DNA of 64,000 nucleotides from Thinopyrum elongatum (taxonomy: Eukaryota; Streptophyta; Magnoliopsida; Poales; Poaceae): NCBI GenBank assembly GCA_011799875.1, contig CM022299.1, positions 29,663,996 to 29,727,995 on the forward strand, read 5' to 3'. Below are positions 42,540 through 55,496 of this stretch, one piece after another. The position numbers and the translations under genes were made by a program. The notes beneath the pieces were generated by a model. It was not told the DNA's origin. It saw only the letters and a list, made by a program, of their open reading frames with translations, and did not search any database. Position 1 is the stretch's first letter. Every line of letters starts with the position of its first letter.

Positions 42540-45317
42540 TACATACCAACATTTGATTACGTTGCCACACTCTTCACTTAAAAAAAAATGAAGTCCTACA
42601 AATTAGGACGTTATTGGATCTGAAGAATAAAGTGACGGAACAGTCACACGCTACACTACCTGCTGCGTCTGTTTCGTTTCTGTTTTTTCACGTGTGTTTC
42701 ATTGAAGTCTGATCGAAGATAAACACCACAGTACACGAGCGTGGGCGCAACGTATCATCCTGCGGCGTCACTGGTTTCCTTGCCATGCGTGCGTGCAGTC
42801 CATGTGATGGCAGATTGGCAGCACACTTCGGTGCAATCCGTTTTTCCCGAAGGTGGCCATGTTTTCAGGCCATGGTGTCCCTGGCCGGAGGACAGTCACG
42901 AGAGCAATGAAGGAGCAGAGGCGCCTAGGACGGCCAAAGGCTAGCGGCGATGTAGCGCCCGAACTGGAAAGCAATTGCTCTCGCAGTCGCACGCAGCGAC
43001 GAGTTAATGCAACAGTCCCTTGGGAGCTCAGCTCAGCTATCAGCTTGTAGTACGGTCTCTGCGTGGATTGCCGGACGGCCGGCCAGCTGCCAGCGCCGCC
43101 CGCCCGCCCGCCAGCCAGCCGGGAAAAAGTCAATTGGTCGATCTCATGCAGTGCAGCACAGGCCGGCCTAGCTAAGAAGCTAATTAGGGTTGCTGGCAGT
43201 GCAGCACTAACTCCATATATACTGCCTATAGCTAATTAGGGTTGACTTTTGGAGTTTCAAGCTGGGGTCAATATCGACGCCGCCCGCAACCCTCCTCCCA
43301 TCCCTCTCCCGTATACAGTTTCCAAGAGCAAAACACCAACGTTCAGAGAAGGCATTTCTTGTTTTAAAACTGCCGTTGTTTGATTTTTCTTCACAATTGA
43401 AACTGTCATCAAATGGCGTTCGCTTGCCACTCTCCCAGCGAACGTCAGCTGGGTAACGTTACCGTTTATATTTTGTATTTTTTGGGGTGCAAAATAGGAT
43501 GGCTTCAGCAACATATCACATTTGTTTTTCACATCAGCAATCCCCAAAATCTAGATATTCCCACACCAATCATAACAAAAGAGAAAAAAAATCTACGCCG
43601 CTCAAGCTATAGTGGCTGGCTCCGACATGGCGAGGCGTGCCATCGAAAGTGGGGGCGGTAGATCGGGATTCGCCGGATCTGGCAGCTGGTGGCGGCGCGG
43701 ACCGCTGGTGGCTCTGCTAGACGGGGCTCTGTTGCGGCGACATGGGTTTCGGCGGCCGCCGGCCAGCGCGACTCATCTCCGTGCGAGCGAGGCGGACTTG
43801 TGAAGTCGGCGTGACAGTGGTGCTCAGCGGGTTATGGTGGGGACTGGCAGTTGGAGATGGAAGTGACTATCACTTTCGAGGATGTCCGGCGGCCAAGGTT
43901 GCCGAATGCCTAGGTGGATCTGAAGAGGCCAGATGTGATGGGGCGCTGGCTTCCTCTTTTTCTTTTTCGAAGAAGAGGATAACCCTGACCTCTGCAAGTC
44001 TATATATGCTTCAACCATGAACAATGCAAGGCCCTTATGCATAATATAAGTTTTGAAAGGGGGAGGTTGTCAAACCGTTTAATTGCACTCAATCGCCAAA
44101 GCAAAATTGAAGGACTTCCAACACTTTTGCAAGTACCAACCAATTGTTTTTTATTTTGCATAAAGGCTTAAGGCCATACATTAAGCATCACATGTCTTTA
44201 TAAACTCATCGTTATAGAAAAAAGAAACACATCCAAATTCTTGGGGGTGCCTAAGTCTTCTTCTGCCTGCATCCAACAGCGACACGCCGTGAGAAAAGCT
44301 TGTTGTCATTTTTGGACCTTCGTCTTGACAGAGCAAACTTGTTTAAATTCAGAAGCTTGTAGAAGCATTGACGGGGAAGTCATTGATTTAGACCAGTGTA
44401 CCAGAAAACACCGATGGCGCCGATCTGGGTAGCTCAGAGAAAAAAAAAAGCTGAAGAGGGCCTACAAATACTTCAATTACCACGAGCGCTAGCCCATTGT
44501 TGGCAAAAAAACATTCTATGAGCATGATCTAGGCATGTGCATTGTGCATGCTCTATACATCAAAACATGTTTAGCCATTATTGGCCTAGGGAAACCCAGC
44601 TAATGGTCACATGATATTTTTCCTAACAAACTTGCAACTTTTAAGCGAACGTAAATTAGCGCCTTTATCAACACACAACACAATCAACATATATCATACA
44701 TGCACAAAAAATCTCTAACCTGGATTTGATCTGCACACATATGGAGGTCAGAAGAGATGGACCAATCTCATTTGCAGGGTGCTTGGAAGAAAATGCACAG
44801 AAATGGCACCATGATGACTTTTGGGCAAACTAGCACTGGGTTTGGCCGGGGGCCTTTGGACAAACTTGAGTTAATGGATCCTCATCTCCCCCGTTGTATT
44901 GGGTTGAGTACTAGTGCATGCGCGAGGACAAAGGGCACTTCTCACTAGCAGTACTGGTAGTATAGTAGTAGCTAGTATGTGTGACTGTATGTATGTGTGC
45001 TTGACACTTAGATGATCAGATGTGTAAGGAGTAGGGGGTTCAGCGGCGGCCTAGCCTAGGGATCCAGGACCACGCACCGCACCAGCTCGCTCGCTGTGAC
45101 AGGGTACGTTAATTTGCTTTTTGAGGCAGTGTTGTTTTCTGTCACGCAGACGCTGCCAACTCCATGGTGGCCAAATCTCAGATGCACAGTGCGCCTAAGC
45201 CGTGCAAACGGTACTCCCCTACCACTCCTATTCCCTTGCACGTTGATTGCAATAAACTTGATTGGTTGGTTACCAATGATCAGAGCACTATTATGCATAT
45301 GGGAAAGTCCAGCAAGT
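42540..45317. other. intergenic region, no gene supported
   Basis: Composition alternates between GC-rich (42740-43130 and 43600-43960) and AT-rich stretches. Open frames are at most about 120 codons and unrecognised. 43185-43250 contains the direct repeat AGCTAATTAGGGTTG (43178 and 43230). I see no intact transposon termini. Confidence 0.4.
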
Positions 45318-45320
45318 TTA

Positions 45321-46505
45321 GAGCATCTACAACCGGACGCTTCAAACCGTTATCAAACTCCCGGGTGGACGGACCTATAAAAAAAAAGAAGAAACCCAAC
45401 CCATCTGGGTGTCTCAAACCGGCCTTAAACGCCCGGGCTGACCGACACCCCTCATATTCAGCCCATATACGGGGCGGATATGTGACGGCCTGGGCATGCT
45501 CAAGCGTGTCCACTGTGTTGGACTGACGTTGGGGTCCCACACAAAATCACTCTAAAACCCAACATTCCGACGGGCGTCTTCTTCGGGGGGTGTGAATGCC
45601 ACGTGGCGCCGTTCCGGCTCGCCGTTCGAGGGCCTAATTCCGGCTATTTAAGTCGGACGGCGACCCCCAGCCCTAGCCACATCCACTTCCCTCCCTCTCC
45701 GTGCCGCCAGCCCGAGCCACATCCACTTCCCCCCCTCTCCACCCGCCATCCGCCGAGAGCCATGGCCCGACAGAGAGGTGATCACCTACGTTGTGCTGAC
45801 GCCTGAGCGGCGCCTCCAATAGCTCGAGGAGATCCGGGCTAGGCATGAAGCCTGGATCGCAGCCGGCCTGCCTCCGGACTGGTCAGAGGGAAGGAGGAGG
45901 AGGAGGAGGAGGAGAAGGCCGACGCGGAGGCGGAGGTGGAGGAGCAGAAGGAGGAGGAGGCCAACGTGGCCATGGAGGATGCACAACTGAAGGAGGACAA
46001 GATGGAGGAGGCTGACGTGGATCCGACGCCCTTGCTTCGGGCTTCGGCATGCCTGAGGCGTCGGTGGAGTACGAGTTGTCCCAGGTGGCACAACAGGCGG
46101 CCATCCTCGCCTCCATTCAGTCGGAGGCGGAGGTGGAGGCCAACCGCCGCTTCCTCCGCTAGCGGAACACAGAGATCGACGAGCTTTCGACGATCTGGAG
46201 GCGGAGGCGGAGGAGGAGCCGCAAGAGCCGGAGTTGCAGCTCCCGGCCATGTACCTAGATCCCGGCACTGCGATCGTGGACATCTCCGACGACAACGATG
46301 AGTAGTGTAGGCTATGTTTAGTTGATCTATGTAGTACGTAGGTTTTTATTTTTCATGCTTTGTATGGATTTAAGGTTTGAAAAATGAGGTATTCGGATGC
46401 AGAGAAGGAAATTTGAGGGCTGCCTGGTCACTACTCGCGGACGTGTCTGGGCACGCCCGCGGGGGTTTGAGGGCCTGGATATGGTGTCCGCGGCTGTAGA
46501 TGCTC
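45321..46505 (+). mobile_element. Harbinger-like element, full-length copy C
   Basis: Inverted termini GAGCATCTACAACCGGA and CGGCTGTAGATGCTC are flanked by TTA on both sides (45318-45320 and 46506-46508). The TTA target and the terminus type fit PIF/Harbinger. The 1,185-bp interior has a coding-like module (45760-46305) with an acidic GAGGAGGAG stretch and a final TCCGACGACAACGATGAGTAG. It is interrupted by stops and has no transposase. Related truncated copies lie at 4291-4823 and 9190-9780. Confidence 0.85.
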
Positions 46506-46512
46506 TTACCCT

Positions 46513-46521
46513 TTGTAGTTT
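46513..46521. repeat. 9-bp target-site duplication, left copy
   Basis: TTGTAGTTT is repeated exactly at 46752-46760. Confidence 0.9.
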
Positions 46522-46751
46522 GGGTTAATTTGATAAATGCCACTCCAAATCTGGCGATTCCGAGAAATGCCACTGCAATTTCCTAACTTTGAAAAATGCC
46601 ATTTCATGCCATTTTCAGTGGCATTTTTCGAAGTCTGGAGTGGCGTTTTTCAAAGTTTGCAAAAATTGCAGTGTCATTTTTCAAAGTTTGGAAATTGCAG
46701 TGGCATTTTTATGAATCGCCATAATTGGAGTGGCATTTATCTAATTAACCC
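46522..46751. mobile_element. Mutator-type MITE, 230 bp
   Basis: Arms GGGTTAATTTGATAAATGCC and GGCATTTATCTAATTAACCC are inverted, and complementarity continues through the AGTGGCATTTTT blocks. A 9-bp target duplication TTGTAGTTT flanks it. No coding capacity. Confidence 0.93.
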
Positions 46752-46789
46752 TTGTAGTTTTCATCTCATCATTAGACTCTTGAACTCAA

Positions 46790-48010
46790 GGTCAAACGTT
46801 AAAGTAATAAACATCTCATCTTCAAATCCGACTTGTTTCTTTTCAAAACCATGTTCTTTTCTCGGGGATGGTTCGATTTCCCAGCAGTATATGTCATAAC
46901 TTCTATGAAGCCTTATACATTTTCACCACATCCTCTAGGGATCCTATAATAACACAATGTCAAGTTTCATGTTTTTTAGAATTCAATGCATTTTTCGGAA
47001 TTAGAAAACCAATAACCTCCATGTCCGGGATCGAGTCCTCGCACCCTGATGTCTCCAATTCCCTTCCTTTTCTTGGATAAGGCCTAAACACTCGCTAAAG
47101 AATACAAATATGATTTTTCAACCCTATTTTGTGTTCAAAATTTAATTATCCTATTAAATGCCTAGAAATACACTTAATGACTTAAATATACTAAACGGAT
47201 CCCCAAAATGCAAAACTTTGACATGAATCATGTAATAGTGTGACGTGAGTGTAGAACAAGGAAACTTAAGGTCAATTGATGAAGCAACAGTAGTTAGTAC
47301 TCCCTCCGTACCGGTGCATTAGGCACATTATGAAAACCAGATAATCCCAAAATGCTTAGGCGCGGTGCATTAACTTCCACCTTGTTCCTTCTTTTTTTGC
47401 CATGAATAAACAAATCAACCAATAAGAGACGTGGGGCATGTATGCTTTCAATGACTTGAGACTACCTAGCATGGCATGCACTGGCCAGAGCTGAAACGGG
47501 GCGATTACTCCTTCCTCCCCCTTTGACTTGGTCTTTAATTACTTGCTTCACGCCTTGTTTTCATCGTGGTGGCCGCATCGCCTTCAAACCTAGTCTGTTC
47601 CCTCTCGAAACCATGACTTTTCCTTGGAGATGTTCCAGTTTCTAAGCGGTGTATCTCACAACTTTTGTGACACTTTCTCAAATTTGTACCACAACCTATA
47701 GGTGCCATGTGAGGGTACCATGCCAAGTTTCATTAGTTTTCAGTTTTTTGCATTTTATAAAATTAAAAACTAACAAACTCCATGTTCCAGACCGTACCTT
47801 GGCGCCTTATGTTTGAAATTCCTTTCTTTTTATTGGATAAGGCCTAAACATGGACTCAAGAACACATATTTGATTTTTCAACACAATTTTTCTAAGTTTT
47901 TCATGCACTTACAATTCATTATTTTTATTAATTCACTAAATTCATAGAAATGCATTTAATGTCTTAAATATAGCAAATAGACCCCCCAAAATGCAAAAGT
48001 TTAACATGGA
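46790..48010. repeat. pair of diverged direct repeats (about 420 bp, 770-bp offset)
   Basis: 46820-47235 and 47590-48010 share in order AAACCATG.CTTTTC, CAAGTTTCAT, TTGGATAAGGCCTAAACA, ATATGATTTTTCAA, AATACACTTAATG or its variant, and CCCCAAAATGCAAAA. They probably belong to the CACTA element whose end is at 48332. Confidence 0.65.
47300..47375. repeat. lone MITE-like end
   Basis: TACTCCCTCCGTACCGGTGCATTAGGCACATTA has a Stowaway-like start, and GGTGCATTA recurs at 47363. No matching right terminus was found, so this is a solitary end or a decayed element. Confidence 0.35.
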
Positions 48011-48049
48011 TCATGCTAGGATCTATCTTGAGTGTATAAAAAATTTCAA

Positions 48050-48332
48050 GGCTAACAGATGGAGTTTGGTCTTGAAAAGCCAAATGGACACATACATTTT
48101 ATTGCTTTTAATTGTTTGTTGAGTGTTATCCAAACATTCGACAAAGGTGCTTCTTTGTCGAGTGTTTTTGTTTGTGAGTGCAAGACTCGACAAAGTTTTT
48201 GTTTGTTGAGTACCTTTTTTGCTAAGCATTTTACGAAAAAAAAACTTGACAAAGGCCTTGTTTGCTGAGTACCCATGGAAAAACACTTGGCAAGCAGTGT
48301 GGCACCTGACATACAAAATTTTCCCTGTAGTG
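48050..48332 (-). mobile_element. CACTA transposon terminus with subterminal repeats
   Basis: The right end reads CACTACAGGGAAAATTTTGT on the minus strand (48332 leftward), a classic CACTA terminus. Subterminal repeats of the TCGACAAAG / TTGTCGAGTGTTTTT type are present on both strands between 48135 and 48300. The opposite terminus and any transposase were not found in the window. Confidence 0.8.
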
Positions 48333-49448
48333 GATCAAACAAAATTATAATTTTGACAACCTTGCATCAAAGTTGATTAAGACACTGGATCGTGTTGTAC
48401 TTAGATATATTGGTTCACAATAAGAATGACAATTTTCGAGAAAAAACCAATTCACTTCATTTAACCTTTTTTACTTCTATCTTACATATCTGAAAATGGG
48501 AGCTCTTCATTTCCACTCACCCCAACTCTTCATATTCTCTCTAATAGCTTCTGATCGGTATCCACAAGTCTATTTGTTAGACATACACCATCAAAACAAC
48601 AATCAATTCTACAAATGCATACCAATATACACCGAGCACACCTTGTGGGCCCTAATAATATTCAAATTAAACATTACTAATACTTATGTCAAACTTCATT
48701 ATTTCTTATAACTCATTGTTTAAACCAATATATTTTCTTGTTACACTTTACCAAATTAAGCACATAATTAATACTCAATATGAATATTAAGATACAATTT
48801 TATTAATTATGAAATTCTAATGTTTAGTGTTGAAAATACACTCCCATTAAACTGAAAAAGTATTTTGCAATAGAAACCACATGACTATTTCGTCTTGGTA
48901 AAGTGCCCAATAAAAGTGTGCCAAGCAACTCGGTCTCCTAGAGCTATAAGAAAAAAAGATCATATGTCTCTGTACTAAAGTATTAATCAAACACATAATA
49001 TTTTCCGATACACATAATGAATAATAGTGTACCGCATGTTAGCCCGAGGCATTTTTCTAGTTATGTTTTTATAATAATTGAATTTGTGGTTTGTGTGCTT
49101 CTTACGGTGTATATGCAAAGACAAGAAATTCCTCCTTTACAAAAGAAATGAATATTTGTTTTTTCCATTTTATTGTTATGGTATATATTAACATAGATCA
49201 AAACCATATCATCTAACAAATATCTCAGAGGTTTGTAGATAGTATGTTGTAGGCGTAAACAAGCAGAAATGTTGGCATGTATGAATGTTATCTTAGGTGT
49301 AAGTAGTAGAAAGCTCTAGAGTGTGAGAGCTATATGCAAGGATTTGTCCTTGCTCATTTGTCCATGGCAATTTTTTTTCATATTTCTACAGGTCGAATTA
49401 ATGTTTGGGTGCTTGCTTGCTCTCTCGTAAGAGTAGTTGGGTAATCCT
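48333..49448. other. AT-rich intergenic DNA
   Basis: No gene, RNA or transposon terminus was recognised. Open frames are short. Confidence 0.5.
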
Positions 49449-49895
49449 TGATACATCTCTGACGTATCTATATTTTTGATTGTTTCATGCCATTATCCTA
49501 CTACTTCCACATACTCTTGGCAACAATTTATATATTTTTGGACTAACTTATTAATCTAGTGCCCAATGCCAGTTCCTATTTGTTGCGTGTTTTTCGTTTA
49601 GAAGAAAATCCATATCTAAGAAGGTCCAAACACGATAAAAATTTACAGAGTTTTTTGTGGAATATATGTGAATTTTTGGCGCAAGAATCAACGCAGGGGG
49701 GAATGGGCTTCACAAGCTCAAGGGGCATGCCAGGTGCACTTGTGGCCTCCTCATAAGTCGGTTGGAGGTGTCCTTCTCTCGTAAGGAAGCTTATATAAAA
49801 AAAACTATGTTAAAATTTTATCCTGATCGGAGTTACAGATCTCTGGCTATTTAAGAAATGGTGTTCGGTCAAAAAACAAGAGTTGGAAACAGAGA

Positions 49896-49998
<103 letters not shown>

Positions 49999-50929
49999 AA
50001 TCTCGGAGGGTTTCCGCCCCTCGGGGGCCGGAGAGGCCAAGGACTAGAGGGGAAGCCACTCTCCCATCTAGGGGGAAGGCCAAGCAAGAAGAATAAGGAC
50101 GGGGCTCTCTCCCCCCCTCTCCCAGTGGCGCCGGAGCGCCGCCGGGGGAACCATCATGACGACAATCTACTCTAACAAATTCGCCGCCATCACCAACTTG
50201 CTCCCCCCCTCTACATCGGTGTAACCTCTCTTTTATCATTGTAATCTCTACTTGAACATGGTGCTCTATGCTATATATTATTATCCATTGATGTGTTGCA
50301 CCTCTATGATGTTTGAGTAGATTCGTTTTGTTCTGTGGGTTAATTGTGGTATGGTGTGGTTAAATGAGTTATATGTTATTATGGTGCTGTCCTACGGGGC
50401 CCTCCGTGTCGTGCAAGCGTGTGGAACTCGCGTTGTAGGGTGTCACAATATGTTGATGATTCGCTTATAGTGAGTTGCGGGAGTGACAGAAACCTAAACC
50501 CGAGTTCGTGAGTTGTTGCATATGGGATTATTGGGGACTTTACACTTAATGCTATGGTTGGGCTTCACCGTAATGAATCTTCAGTAGTTGCAGATGCTTG
50601 CTAGAGTTCCAATCATAAGTACATGTGATCCTAATAAGAAAAGTATGTTAGCTCAAGCCTCTCCCTCATACATATGATAATTATCACTATCATGTCATAT
50701 TCAATTGCCTAGGCACAATCCTTTTCTCATTGTTCTCCAAAACTATTTACTTTATTGTTCTCTAATTAAAACAACAACTAACACTTTATTATCCCGTAAT
50801 GCACTTCTAGTTTTATTCTCACAAAGTAGTTTTATTCTTGTTCTAGGTAAAGTGAGCGTTAGCGTGCATAGAGTTGTATCGGTGGTCGATAGAACTTGAG
50901 AGAATATTAATTCTACCTTTAGCTCCTCG

Positions 50930-50934
50930 TTGGG
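50930..50934. repeat. target-site duplication of the inserted LTR element, left copy
   Basis: TTGGG is repeated at 63858-63862. Confidence 0.9.
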
Positions 50935-52581
50935 TGATGTCTACTACGCAACTTTATTCTTGTCGACTCGTGTTGGGCCTCCTAGCGCAGAGTTTTGTAG
51001 GACAGTAGCAATTTTCCCTCAAGTGGATGACCTAATGTTTATCAATCCGTGGGAGGCGTAGGATGAAGATGGTCTCTCTCAGACAACCCTGCAATCAAAT
51101 ACAAGAAATCTCTTGTGTCCCCAACACACCAAATACAATGGTAAATTGTATAGGCGCACTAGTTCGGCGAAGAGATGGTGATACAAGTGTAGTATGGATA
51201 GTAGATATAGGTTTTTGTAATCTGAAAATATAAGAACAACAAGGTAACAAGTAGTAAAAGTGAGCACAAACAGTATTGCAATGCTTGAAAATAAGTCCTA
51301 GGGTTCATACTTTCGCTAGTGCAATCTCTCAACAGTGCTAACATAATTGAATCATATAACAATCCCTCAACGTGCGATAAAAAATCACTCCAAAGTTCTT
51401 ATCTAGCGGAGAACATAAGATGAAATTGTTTGTAGGGTCCGAAACCACCTCAAAGTTATCCTTTCCAATCAATCTATTGAGCTATTCCTATAAGTGTCAC
51501 AAACAGCCCAAGAGTTTGTACTAAAATAACACCATATGATACGCATCAACCAACTCTAATGTCACCTAGATACTCCAATGTCACCACAAGTATCTATGAG
51601 TTGATTATACGATATGCATCAAACAACTTCAGATTCATAATATTCAATCCAACACAAAGAACTTCAAAGAGTGCCCCAAGATTTATACCGGAGAAACAAA
51701 GACGAAAACGTGCATCAACCCCTATGCATAGATTACCCCAATGCCACCTCGGGAATCCGCGAGTTGAGTGCCAAAACATACATCAAGTGAATCTATATGA
51801 TACCCCATTGTCACCAGGGGCATTCATACGCAAGACATACATCAACTGTTCTCAAATCCATAAAAGTATTCAATCCGATAATAGTGAAACCTCAAAGGTA
51901 AAACTCAATTCATCACAACAAGATAGAGAGGGAAAAACACCATATGATCCAACTATATTAACAAATCTCACGGTATATCAAGATCATGCCAAATCAAGAA
52001 CAGGAGAGAGAGAGAGAGATCAAACACATAGCTAATGGTACAAATCCTCAGCCCCGAGGGTGGACTACTCCCTCCTCATCATGGTGGCCGCCGGGATGAT
52101 GAAAATGGCCTCCGGTGATGATTTTCCCCTCCGGCAGGGTGCCAGAACGGGCTCCAGATGGTATTTCAAAGGTACAGAGGCGTGTGGCGGCGGAGTCAAA
52201 ATTCTAGGGTTATTTCTGGGGGTTTATGTATTTATAGGATTTTTTGGCGTCGGTCTCACACTAAGATGGGCCACGAGGTGCCCACTACCTACCAGCCCAC
52301 CACTAAGGCCCCTAGCGCGCCCTGATAGGTAGTGGCCACCTCCTTCACCTTCTGGTCCTCCCACGAAGCTTCAAGGGTCTCTTTTGTTCCAAAAAAATGG
52401 TCAAAAGTTTCAGCTCATTTGGAGAACTTTTATTTCTACACAAAAAACAACACCAAGGTAGTTCTGCTGAAAACAGCGTCAGTCCAAGTTAGTTCCATTC
52501 AAATCATACCAAAACCAGATAGAATTGTTGTAAACATGGCATGAATACTTCATAAATTATAGATACGTTGGAGACGTATCT
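50935..52581 (-). repeat. 3' LTR of the non-autonomous element
   Basis: It is 1,647 bp. On the minus strand it starts GATACGTCTCCAACGTATC and ends GTAGACATCA. Its first base is altered (A instead of T). The family-typical palindromic start GATACGT...ACGTATC is present. Confidence 0.93.
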
Positions 52582-52600
52582 GCATCCCCAAGCTTAATTC
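52582..52600 (-). other. polypurine tract of the non-autonomous element
   Basis: On the minus strand AATTAAGCTTGGGGATGC directly precedes the 3' LTR, the expected site of plus-strand DNA priming. The same string recurs elsewhere inside the element. Confidence 0.75.
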
Positions 52601-55496
52601 CTACTCGTCCTCGAGTAGGTAAATGATAAAAGAAATAATTTATGAAGTGTGAATGCTAGCATAGTGCATAAGTTTGATGAATGATAATTTCAATCACTTT
52701 TCCTAGCATCATAACAGCAACTCTTTCTCATAAAACTCATCATGATAAAGTAACAATTGATTCACATGTTATGGTTCAAACAATGCATTCTCTTGAAACT
52801 TAACAACCTATGTTCTTAGTCACCAAACAATTGCAATTCAACTTATTCTCAACAAAGTCTAAGTAAGAGCTCCACATACTCAATCATCATATAATCTTCT
52901 ATGATTGCTAGTACTCAAAGCATATTTTTAGAACAAATGGCATCCATCGAACACAGAGAAAGATAGGGGCTTAATGTTTCGCCTCCCAACTCATTTATCA
53001 TAGAGATAATTGTCAACAATAATAATTCATGATCAAATATATTTTACTGGCCATATGTTCCTAGATCTTTCCCCACCACATGATGCTTGCCAACTAGAGA
53101 ATAATTGAGGTTGAAATGAGAATGCATACTATTGACTCTTGCATAAAAGTAAATACTGAAAAGTAAAAGATAGGCCCTTCGCAGAGGGAAGCAGAGGTTG
53201 TCATGCGCTTTTTATTTTTGGATGCGCAAGCTCTTAATGCAAAGGAACATCATGTTATATTGCCCCTTGTCATAGCAACCTTTATTATGCAGTCCATCGC
53301 TTTTATTTCTTTACCATCACAAGTACAACGCTTATTTTCCCTTGCAATAAAATATCATACATATTTAGGAGCAATTTTTATTGCTTTTTGCACCGATGAA
53401 AACTTACTTGAAGGGTCTTATTCAATCCATAGGTAGATATGGTGGACTCTCATGGCAAGAAACTGGGTTTAAGGGTTTTTGGATGCACAAGTTGTATCTC
53501 TACTTAGTACGAGTTTTTGGCTAGCAAAAGATCCTAAGCAAACACCACATGTTGGAGGATCCATAACAATATAACTTCTATGCAAATATACCCAAAAACT
53601 CATTATGTTGTCTTCCTTGTCCAACTTCAACTAATTTGCTCAAGTTTGAAAATAATTAATGGGTATTCACAATCATAAAAGATGTCCAAGATAATATATT
53701 TGTATGTGAAAGTTCTCTTCCTTATACTAATCATTCATGAATTGCTTGTATGACCAATATTGTGATTGTCAAGCTTCAATAGATTTCACTTTCTAAACCC
53801 GATGTGAAGCTACTACTAGGTATAATACAAGCATATGAAGCACATATAATTTCAACTTTATGATATTCAATACATTCAACAATTTACTCTTAGGATATTA
53901 GTGAAGCACAAGAGTAAATGACAAACTACTCCAAAAAGATATAAGTGAAGATCAAGTGAGTAGTTAAATAATTAAGTAGCTATGTGAGGACTCTCTCTCA
54001 TTTTTTTTCAGATCTTAAGTATTTTATTCAAACAGCAAGCAAAACAAAATTAAATGACATTCCAAGAATAGCACAACTCAAGTGAAGAAGCAAAAACTTA
54101 GGCTCAACCGATACTAACCGATAGTTGTTGATGAAGAAAGGTGGGATGCCTACCGGGGCATCCCCAAGCTTAGATGCTTTAGACTTCTTGAAATATTCAT
54201 TTGGGATGCCTTGGGCATCCCCAATCTTGAGCTCTTCTGTCTCTTTAATTCCTCTCATATCACGGTTTCCCTAAATCTTAAAAACTTCATCCACACAAAA
54301 CTCAACAAGAACTCGTGAGATAAGTGAGTATAAATCAACTCAAAACCTTATCATTCTCTACTGTAACAAATCACTAAAATTATAATTTAAAATTGCATAC
54401 TAAATGCCTCTGCATATTTAATACTCCTATCCTCAAATAGAATCATTAAACAAGCAAACATATGTAAACAATGCAAATATAAGAGCAATCTGTCTAAACA
54501 GGATAGTTTGTAAAGGATGCAGGAAGATTCATACTTCTATAACTCCAAAAATTCTGAAAAATTACCGCACTGCAGATTTTTTTGTAGCTTATTGTGTAAA
54601 AATTCAAGATTTTATCACGTTCTGACTTTTCGGAAGAATTCAGACAATGATAGAAAACTTTCTGTTTTCAAACAACAACATATAGACTTGCAAAATAAGC
54701 ATGGTAAAGGCTACACTTGACACTTTTATTGATGTATAAGATACAAAACATTATTCTAAATAACAGCAAGCAAATATCAACAAAAGAAAATGATGCTCCA
54801 AGCAAAACACATATCATGTGACAAATAAAAATGTAGCTCCAAGTGAGGTTACCGATAATGTTGAAGACGAAAGAGGGGATGCCTTGGCATCCCCAAGCTT
54901 AGTTGCTTGGGTATTACTTGAATATTACCTTGGGGTGCCTTGGGCATCCCCAAGCTTAGGGTCTTGCCACTCCTTATTCTCCTCATATTGATATCTCACC
55001 CAAACTTGAAAACTTCAATCACACAAAACTTAACGAGACTTTGTGAGATACGTTAGTATAATAAAACAAATCATTCATTTTCGTACTGTCAAAGACAAGA
55101 TTCATAATTGTTTACACATAATTCCCACTATACCTTATCATTTCCACAATTTATGTCACTTAATATAAGCTATGGAAACACTAAAACAAGCAAACTATGC
55201 ATTGAAAACAGAATCTGTCAAAAATAGAACAGACTGTAATGATCTGAACAATGACCATACTTCTGCAACTCTAAAATTTCTGAAAAATTAGGACAGCGTA
55301 GGCAATTTGTATATCAATCATATGTAAAAAAATTCAGAGCAAAAGCATATTTATGTTAATTTACAAAATTCTAGAACTAGGCGTAAAAGTTTTTGTTTTT
55401 GTACAGAATCAAATCAACTATCATCCACACTATCCCAAAGGCTTTACTTGGCACTTTATTGAAACAAAAGCTATAAAACATGATCACTATAGTAGC

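Noticed and set aside
43257..43547. 96-codon minus-strand frame
   Set aside because: No recognised domain, no promoter or splice support. Length is within chance for this composition.
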